A stretch of 11,263 bases of DNA, taken from positions 1-11,263 of the forward strand of contig DASRYH010000026.1 in assembly GCA_035687245.1 (NCBI GenBank), written 5' to 3'. Origin of the DNA: DASRYH01 sp035687245. Its GTDB lineage: Bacteria; Actinomycetota; Coriobacteriia; Anaerosomatales; PHET01. This document shows positions 7,487-11,263 of the stretch, piece by piece. Under the pieces are notes generated by a model. It was not told where the DNA came from and did no database searches. It saw only the letters and a program-made list of their open reading frames with translations. A program made the translations under genes and the position numbers. How positions within the stretch are numbered: the first letter of the stretch is position 1; each line of letters opens with the position of its first letter.

Positions 7487-7502
7487 GGGCCTTCGGCCAC
7501 GC
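7487..7502. terminator. Short hairpin between convergent genes
   Basis: GGCC-TTC-GGCC (7488-7498) extends outward by a further GCG/CGC with a bulged A at 7499. It fills most of the 37-bp gap between the stops of the convergent 7165 and 7523 genes. There is no T-run, so it would be at best a weak terminator. Confidence 0.3.
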
Positions 7503-7522
7503 TCACCGCGCGAACCCGATGC

Positions 7523-8158
7523 CTACGGCTCCGGGTGCCCCAGCAGCAGTCGTATCGCAACGTGCGCTTCGTGCGCGGAGGCAACCATCACGCGCGACGC
7601 GATGAGCGGCAGCTCGTCGCGGACGTCGCTTCGCAAGTCGCCCACCAGGTAGAAGGCCTCGCCGAAGCGCTCGGTCACGATCTCGTTCGCCGAAGCAAAG
7701 CCGGCGAGCCCGGACGCGGCGACCAGCGGCGTGTCGGGCAGCCGCTCGCTCAGCACGTTGGCGATCATCGCCTTGGTCTCGGCCCGGTCGGCGGCCTCGA
7801 TGATCACGTCCGCGTCGTCCACCAGCCCGACGAGGTTCGCTTCAGTCGCACACGTCGTGTGGATGCGCAGCGTCACGTCCGGGTTGATCCGCCGAAGGGT
7901 GGTGGCCAGCGCCTCGGTCTTCGGCAGCCCCAGCTGGTCGCGGAAGAAGAGCTGGCGGTTGAGGTTGGACTCCTCCACCACGTCGAAGTCGATGAGGGTG
8001 AGCTCGCCCACGCCCGCGCGCACGAGCATGCTGGCGGCGTTGCTGCCCAGACCTCCGCAGCCCACTAGCGCGACGTGCGAGCTAGCTAGTCGCGCGCGAA
8101 CGGCGGGGTCGTCGTTGGGTGGAGTCGGGGGCAGCGAGCAGGTGTCGCGCGGCGTCAT
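7523..8158 (-). CDS. thiF: ThiF/MoeB-like sulfur-carrier adenylyltransferase (short type)
   Basis: E1-like enzyme expected to adenylate the C-terminal Gly of a MoaD/ThiS sulfur carrier with ATP; 211 residues, ATG at 8158-8156, immediately after the moaD stop (TAG-ATG). Visible motifs: nucleotide-binding GCGGLGSN (33-40), ribose-binding and adenylation segment DFDVVEESNLNRQ (57-69), conserved Lys in PKTEA (K80) and the acidic residue in EAADRAETKA (D124). These are the residues used by MoeB/ThiF for Mg-ATP and acyl-adenylate formation. It is about 40 residues shorter than MoeB and lacks the paired CxxC zinc ligands. The only cysteines are C7, C34 and C103, so a conserved thioester Cys is not evident. 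Short ThiF proteins of about 200 residues are a known group. The partner is most likely the adjacent Gly-Gly MoaD. Confidence 0.88.
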   Translation of the reverse strand: MTPRDTCSLPPTPPNDDPAVRARLASSHVALVGCGGLGSNAASMLVRAGVGELTLIDFDVVEESNLNRQLFFRDQLGLPKTEALATTLRRINPDVTLRIHTTCATEANLVGLVDDADVIIEAADRAETKAMIANVLSERLPDTPLVAASGLAGFASANEIVTERFGEAFYLVGDLRSDVRDELPLIASRVMVASAHEAHVAIRLLLGHPEP

Positions 8159-8398
8159 CTAACCACCAGCAACCGGTGGGAAGATCGCGAGCCGGTCACC
8201 TTCGGCAAGCACGTGATCGTCGGGTGCATGGCGGCCGTTCACGAACACGACGCGCGGCTGGTCAGGCAGGCCTAGCAGCTCGATCACGTCGGCGATTCGC
8301 GACTGGTCCGGGAGCTCGAGCGCGCGCGGATGCCTGCCGCCCATGCCGTCGGGCTGGTACTGCGACAGGTATGCGAAGAGCGCGAGGTCGACTTTCAT
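8159..8398 (-). CDS. moaD: MoaD-like sulfur carrier protein
   Basis: A 79-residue beta-grasp protein that carries thiocarboxylate sulfur for the dithiolene of molybdopterin or tungstopterin. I chose the ATG at 8398 (MKVDLALFAYLSQ), the normal N-terminus for the family. A GTG at 8428 would add ten residues and has no better ribosome binding site; the one for the ATG is weak (GGAC about 8 nt upstream). Hallmarks are ELPDQSRIADVIELLGLP (28-45), VVFVNGRHAPDDHVLAEGDRLAIFPP (50-75) and the terminal VAGG, whose free Gly-Gly is the activation site. It sits between AOR and the ThiF-like gene on the same strand, an arrangement commonly seen for AOR clusters, so a dedicated role in AOR cofactor supply is likely. 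Confidence 0.9.
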   Translation of the reverse strand: MKVDLALFAYLSQYQPDGMGGRHPRALELPDQSRIADVIELLGLPDQPRVVFVNGRHAPDDHVLAEGDRLAIFPPVAGG

Positions 8399-8458
8399 GT
8401 GTCGGTCCAATCGAAGCCGCGCGTGCACGTCTCACCGTGCCCATCCTGCAGCAAGGCC

Positions 8459-8498
8459 GACGCCCGCACCACCGCCGCGAGGCAATGATGCGGGCGTC
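8459..8498 (-). promoter_or_regulatory. Intercistronic hairpin between AOR and moaD
   Basis: Perfect 10-bp inverted repeat: GACGCCCGCA at 8459-8468 and TGCGGGCGTC at 8489-8498, with a 20-nt loop. It lies in the 112-bp spacer between the AOR stop (8511) and the moaD start (8398). No T-run follows on the minus strand, so an RNA-stability or partial attenuation element that sets the AOR:MoaD ratio is more likely than a full terminator. The function is inferred. Confidence 0.45.
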
Positions 8499-8510
8499 AA
8501 AGCGTTGCGA

Positions 8511-10298
8511 CTACTGCAGTCCCATCCCGACCGCAGTCTCGTCTACGAAGTCGAAGACGGAGTCGAGGTCCTCGTCAGTAACGGTGAAGACGACGTTGTG
8601 CGGCGGCAGCGGCTCCTTGAGGAAGAACTCCGGCAGCCTATCGTCGGCCGCAGTGAAGCCAGCGTTCTTGTTGTAGAGACGCTCGAAGGTGAGCACCTCG
8701 CGACCGAGCTGCATGAGCTCGTCGGGGCCCCACTTCTCGCCCGTGTGCGCTTCGACCATCTCGTGGATCGCGGTGAACGCGTCCGGGATGTCGAGCACCG
8801 GGAACGCCACGAAGATGCAGAGCCCCAGCGAGTCGAGCATCGCCGTTGCGATCTGCAGGTTCTTGGAGAGTTCGGCCTGGCCTTCGGTGCCGAGCGGGTC
8901 GACCGTGCCGCCCACCGCAAGGATGTTTGCGGTGATCGTGTAGCCGGCGGTGTGGTCGGCGCCCATCGGCGTGGTCGCGTAGGTGACGCCGATGCCCTGA
9001 ACCGAGCGCGGGTCGTAGGCAGGCAGAGACTGATGCTTCACAACCGGGATGTTCTTCACGCCGAACTTGATACCGGTCGCCTCAGCGCCGTCCCAGAGCA
9101 CGCGCAGCTCGCTGGAGGGGTCGGCACCCGCCAGCAACGCCTTGAGCGCGCCTTCGGCATCGCCGAATTCGAGGGCACCCGACGCCATGTAGACGCCCAT
9201 CGTGCCGCCCATCTCGATCGTGTCGAGACCCAAGTCACCGCATGCGCGGTCGAGCTCGGCGATCCCGTCGAGGTCGCCGATTCCGCAGTCAGCGCCGAAA
9301 GCCCACGCCGTCTCGTACTCCGGACCCTTGGTCTTGTAGTGGCCGTCTTTGTCCATCCAGTAGCGCGAGCACTTGATAACGCAGCCGCTGTGGCAGCCGT
9401 GGCTGTCGTTGATGCCCTCGCCGCCGCTGCGCTCGACGATCATGGCGCGCTGCGTCTCGCCGCCGATGGCGTCGGCGAACTCGAACGAGCCTGCGGAGAA
9501 GTTGCGCGTGGGCAGGCCGCCGGCCTCGTTGAGGATGTTGGTGAGCACGTTGGTGCCATACATGGGCAGGCCGGTACCGGAGACCGCGTGCTCCTTGAGC
9601 GCCGCGGAGAACTTCCGGGTCGCTGCGGTGAACGCTTCCTTGTCGGCGTGCTCGAGCGAGGCCGTGCCTGTGTAGGAGATGACGATGCCCTTGAGGCCCT
9701 TGCTGCCCATGACCGCGCCAAGACCGCCGCGACCCGCAAAGCGGTTCGGGTAGCCCTTGGGGTCGGAGACCGCGATACCCGCGGCGCGCGAGCCCATTTC
9801 GCCGGCGGGGCCGATCGAGATGGTCGCGAAGCGGTCGCCCTCGGGGCGTCCGGCAGCCATCTTGTCGTAGACCTCGTAGTTGCCAAGTCCCGCCCAGTCG
9901 TCGACGCGATCGATCTTGGCGGAGCGGTCCGCCTCGATGGTGAGCACGTAGCGCGCAGTCGGGTCGGCTGGCTTGCCTTCAACGACGATCGCCGAATAGC
10001 CCACGCGCGCGAGCGCATGTGCGGCCTGGCCGCCGGAGTTGGATTCTTTGATGCCGCCGGTGAGCGGGCTCTTGCCGCCAACAGACAGCCGCCCGCCGTT
10101 CGGAGCAGTGGTGCCGCCGAGCGTCCCCGGCGAGAAGACAAGCTTCGCGGCCGGCCCCAGAGGGTCTGCGTCCGCGGGCACTTCCTTGTAGATGATCGCG
10201 TCGGTAAGAGCACGACCGCCGTACTTGGCCCACTCCTCCGGCACCGGTTCCACCTTGACCGAGAGGTCGGCCATGTTGACGCGCAGTAGCTCCCTCAT
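8511..10298 (-). CDS. aor: Aldehyde:ferredoxin oxidoreductase family (tungsten) protein
   Basis: Cytoplasmic oxidoreductase with a bis-pterin tungsten (or molybdenum) centre and a 4Fe-4S cluster; members oxidise aldehydes to acids with ferredoxin. It is 595 residues long from the ATG at 10298, which has an excellent GGGGGAGGT site 4 nt upstream. Longer starts add sequence without family features. N-terminal domain ~1-205: RELLRVNMADLSV, the GGRALT pterin-contact segment, and NRFAGRGGLGAVMGSKGLKG (185-204), a family hallmark. Cluster ligands: GCHSGCVIKC, giving C302, C306 and C310, plus C494 in DSLGLCIFVAF. DLGLDT (355-360) and GADHTAGYT (446-454, His449) match pterin and active-site motifs. 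The length is normal for the family (about 600). It heads the AOR-moaD-thiF unit. The physiological substrate cannot be predicted, since the family includes AOR, FOR, GOR and YdhV-like enzymes. Confidence 0.93.
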   Translation of the reverse strand: MRELLRVNMADLSVKVEPVPEEWAKYGGRALTDAIIYKEVPADADPLGPAAKLVFSPGTLGGTTAPNGGRLSVGGKSPLTGGIKESNSGGQAAHALARVGYSAIVVEGKPADPTARYVLTIEADRSAKIDRVDDWAGLGNYEVYDKMAAGRPEGDRFATISIGPAGEMGSRAAGIAVSDPKGYPNRFAGRGGLGAVMGSKGLKGIVISYTGTASLEHADKEAFTAATRKFSAALKEHAVSGTGLPMYGTNVLTNILNEAGGLPTRNFSAGSFEFADAIGGETQRAMIVERSGGEGINDSHGCHSGCVIKCSRYWMDKDGHYKTKGPEYETAWAFGADCGIGDLDGIAELDRACGDLGLDTIEMGGTMGVYMASGALEFGDAEGALKALLAGADPSSELRVLWDGAEATGIKFGVKNIPVVKHQSLPAYDPRSVQGIGVTYATTPMGADHTAGYTITANILAVGGTVDPLGTEGQAELSKNLQIATAMLDSLGLCIFVAFPVLDIPDAFTAIHEMVEAHTGEKWGPDELMQLGREVLTFERLYNKNAGFTAADDRLPEFFLKEPLPPHNVVFTVTDEDLDSVFDFVDETAVGMGLQ

Positions 10299-10358
10299 CT
10301 GTACCTCCCCCAAGCTGAAGTGGCCCGCGGGATGCACGGGCGCATAGAAGGTGTATCC

Positions 10359-10368
10359 CCTCATGAGG
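10359..10368. promoter_or_regulatory. Palindrome in the AOR upstream region
   Basis: CCTCATGAGG is a perfect 10-bp palindrome, flanked by TATCC on the left and ATA on the right. Without two extra C residues the whole block would be the 16-bp palindrome TATCCTCATGAGGATA. It lies 60 bp upstream of the AOR start, in the 176-bp region between AOR (-) and the divergent membrane-protein gene (+). On the minus strand, CTGTCA (10381-10376) sits just before it as a possible -35. A regulator-binding site is possible but not shown. Confidence 0.3.
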
Positions 10369-10474
10369 ATAGTCCTGACAGAGAGTTCGCCGCTGTTCGC
10401 CTGTGACCTGCGTACCATTGGATGGGCATATACGCGTAGACGCCGAAAGGTTGAGGCCGCAAAGGAGATTTGGA

Positions 10475-11011
10475 ATGCTGCGCAACGCGCTTATTGGGGC
10501 TGCTGTGTTCGGTGTGCTGGGCGCGGCTGCTGCCTGGATCTGGACGACGCTTGAGTTCCCGTTCGCGATTGTCGTGCCCGCGGTGGTGGGGTGGTACGCA
10601 GTGACGCGAGGGGCGTTCGGCAACCGCAAGGCGCTCGTCGCCGGGCTGGTTGGAGGCGTCGGCTTCACCGCCGTCTTCATCGTCGCGATGTTCTTTGCGC
10701 TCACCGACGGCTCGCCAGTGCAGCTCACGGGTTGGATGGCGGCGTTGCTCGCGGCTGCGGCGGCAGGCGCCATGACCGGATGGGTGCTCGGCGGTGCACG
10801 CGCATCGCTCGCAGTAGCAGGCTTCTCAGCGGTCGGGATGCTGGTCGCGGTTGCGGCGGCCGGGCTGCTGAAGGCGGCCGCGCCGAGCGCAGTGAACGTC
10901 GCCGGCACAGTGCAGGCCGCGTACTTCACGCTATCGATGGGAGTGGTGGCGACGATCGTCGGCGCCGCGTCGGGCGCCGCAGTGGCGCGCATTTCGCACG
11001 TAGATGCATAG
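10475..11011 (+). CDS. Hypothetical six-helix membrane protein
   Basis: A 178-residue, very hydrophobic, Ala/Gly/Val-rich protein. The ATG at 10475 is preferred because AAAGGAGA ends about 7 nt upstream (10461-10468) and the translation then opens MLRNALIGAAVFGVLGAAAA. Six membrane segments are visible at about residues 5-22, 27-44, 54-77, 86-107, 110-133 and 147-172. The connecting loops are short, and the ends are polar or basic (RGAFGNRK at 45-52, ARISHVDA at the C-terminus). I recognise no family motif or catalytic residue. It is divergent from AOR across a shared upstream region and is followed by a terminator-like hairpin, so it appears to be monocistronic. A weak promoter candidate is GTGACC (10403) with CATATA (10427). 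A transporter-like or membrane-accessory role is only a guess. Confidence 0.8.
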   Translation: MLRNALIGAAVFGVLGAAAAWIWTTLEFPFAIVVPAVVGWYAVTRGAFGNRKALVAGLVGGVGFTAVFIVAMFFALTDGSPVQLTGWMAALLAAAAAGAMTGWVLGGARASLAVAGFSAVGMLVAVAAAGLLKAAAPSAVNVAGTVQAAYFTLSMGVVATIVGAASGAAVARISHVDA

Positions 11012-11037
11012 GCCAAAGCCTAGGCCCGGAAACAAAG

Positions 11038-11061
11038 AAACGGCAGCTCAGCCGCCGTTTT
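11038..11061 (+). terminator. Rho-independent-like terminator after the membrane-protein gene
   Basis: AAACGGC (11038-11044) pairs with GCCGTTT (11054-11060) around a 9-nt loop and is followed by one more T. It lies 26 bp after the stop at 11011. The A-run before and T-run after make it potentially bidirectional, although the T tract is short. Confidence 0.6.
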
Positions 11062-11087
11062 CCCTAGCTAGACTATAGCACAGAATC

Positions 11088-11198
11088 GGACTCGAAACGA
11101 GTCCTGTATATGCGCGCAAATGAGCGTATACCAACAAAGGCAGGGCTAGCCTGCCTTTGTTCGAGTGCTTCAAGCGGACTGCGCCGCTTAAGCACTCG
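11088..11198. other. Array of four adjacent hairpins, candidate structured RNA or leader
   Basis: Four stem-loops are packed with at most 1 nt between them. H1 is 11088-11104: GGACTCG, AAA loop, CGAGTCC. H2 is 11106-11131: GTATATGC with GCGTATAC, one G-T wobble, 10-nt loop. H3 is 11133-11161: a perfect 12-bp stem AACAAAGGCAGG/CCTGCCTTTGTT with a 5-nt loop. H4 is 11162-11198: a 15-bp stem with one bulged C at 11171 and a 6-nt loop. The array ends 6 nt before a GAGG ribosome binding site and 18 nt before a start codon at 11217. This is consistent with a ~130-nt structured 5' leader on the + strand. I recognise no known riboswitch, T-box, tmRNA or tRNA motif. Confidence 0.6.
11133..11161. terminator. 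Strong terminator-like hairpin within the array
   Basis: Perfect 12-bp stem with a GCTAG loop. The distal arm ends CTTTGTT and the proximal arm begins AACAAAG, so it resembles a bidirectional terminator with an interrupted T tract. If the array is a leader of the 11217 gene, this hairpin could act as an attenuator. If not, it is a second terminator for the 10475 gene. Confidence 0.5.
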
Positions 11199-11216
11199 CA
11201 GTGTGAGGTGATGCGA

Positions 11217-11263
11217 ATGATCGTTCCATTCGGACAGGGCGCCGAAGACATCCAACTAGCGGC
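11217..11263 (+). CDS. Start of a partial CDS running off the window
   Basis: The ATG at 11217 is preceded by GTGAGG (GAGG at 11205-11208, 8 nt spacing) and opens MIVPFGQGAEDIQLA up to the window end. An ATG six bases earlier (11211) sits against the ribosome binding site and is less likely. Only 15 residues are available, so no family can be assigned. A beta-strand opening with a Gly-rich turn is all that can be said. Its importance is as the possible target of the hairpin array just upstream. Confidence 0.5.
   Translation, partial: MIVPFGQGAEDIQLA

Noticed and set aside
8343..10289. A 648-codon open frame on the + strand opposite AOR
   Set aside because: It mirrors a well-supported AOR gene in GC-rich DNA. 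Its translation has repetitive Arg/Ala/Val/Asp composition, no motif and no convincing ribosome binding site.
11088..11198. CRISPR array or integron attC site
   Set aside because: The four stems are different sequences, not direct repeats with spacers, and no attC-type core sites are present.
11048..11251. Small minus-strand open frame across the hairpin array
   Set aside because: It runs through four stem-loops, lacks a ribosome binding site and has unconvincing composition. The region is better explained as noncoding.
11062..11263. tmRNA, suggested by the reading EDIQLA near the end, which resembles a proteolysis tag
   Set aside because: No GG-NN-TCGAC segment, acceptor stem or tag stop codon is visible, and GTGAGG-ATG fits an ordinary CDS start.

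Overview
This is a GC-rich window of dense, mostly minus-strand bacterial genes with clear GGAGG-type ribosome binding sites. The mix suggests an anaerobic, Gram-positive, high-GC bacterium: a tungstopterin aldehyde:ferredoxin oxidoreductase (AOR), a large secreted repeat protein with a basic C-terminal module, and a TetR/ABC drug-exporter-like cassette. An Actinomycetota lineage such as Coriobacteriia or its relatives is my best guess. It is inference from protein style, because the window holds no rRNA or other marker gene.

Layout. (1) 1-234 (-): N-terminus of a polytopic membrane protein that runs off the window, with a candidate promoter near 316-344. (2) 471-2629 (-): a tight three-gene operon, tetR - ABC ATPase - ABC-2 permease. 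The ATPase and permease overlap as TGATG, and the tetR stop lies 3 nt from the ATPase start. (3) 2650-2694: a 45-bp perfect inverted repeat, very probably the TetR operator. It lies between tetR and a divergent gene for a small acidic protein (2760-3206, +). (4) 3212-7009 (-): a 1265-residue secreted protein with a signal peptide, 14 FG-GAP/VCBS Ca-binding repeats, three carboxypeptidase-regulatory-like domains, two tandem Ig-like repeats and a Lys/Arg/Tyr-rich C-terminus. (5) 7165-10298: a tungsten/molybdenum-cofactor-related block. A MoaD/ThiS-like protein without the terminal Gly-Gly is on +. On the minus strand are AOR, a MoaD with a proper Gly-Gly end, and a short ThiF/MoeB-type adenylyltransferase. 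(6) 10475-11011 (+): a six-helix hydrophobic membrane protein, divergent from AOR. (7) 11012-11216: noncoding DNA with a terminator-like hairpin and then four hairpins packed almost without spacers. This leads to the start of a further + strand gene (11217 onward) cut by the window edge.

How the parts work together. TetR probably represses its own transporter operon, and possibly the divergent acidic protein, from the shared palindrome. The ThiF-like enzyme presumably adenylates the Gly-Gly end of MoaD so that it can carry sulfur for the pterin cofactor used by AOR. The second MoaD-like protein cannot do this by the usual chemistry and may be regulatory or structural. The most unexplained sequence is the compact hairpin array at 11088-11198, a candidate structured leader RNA or cis-element. 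The least ordinary protein is the 14-repeat adhesin-like protein, whose spacing suggests two seven-bladed propellers.
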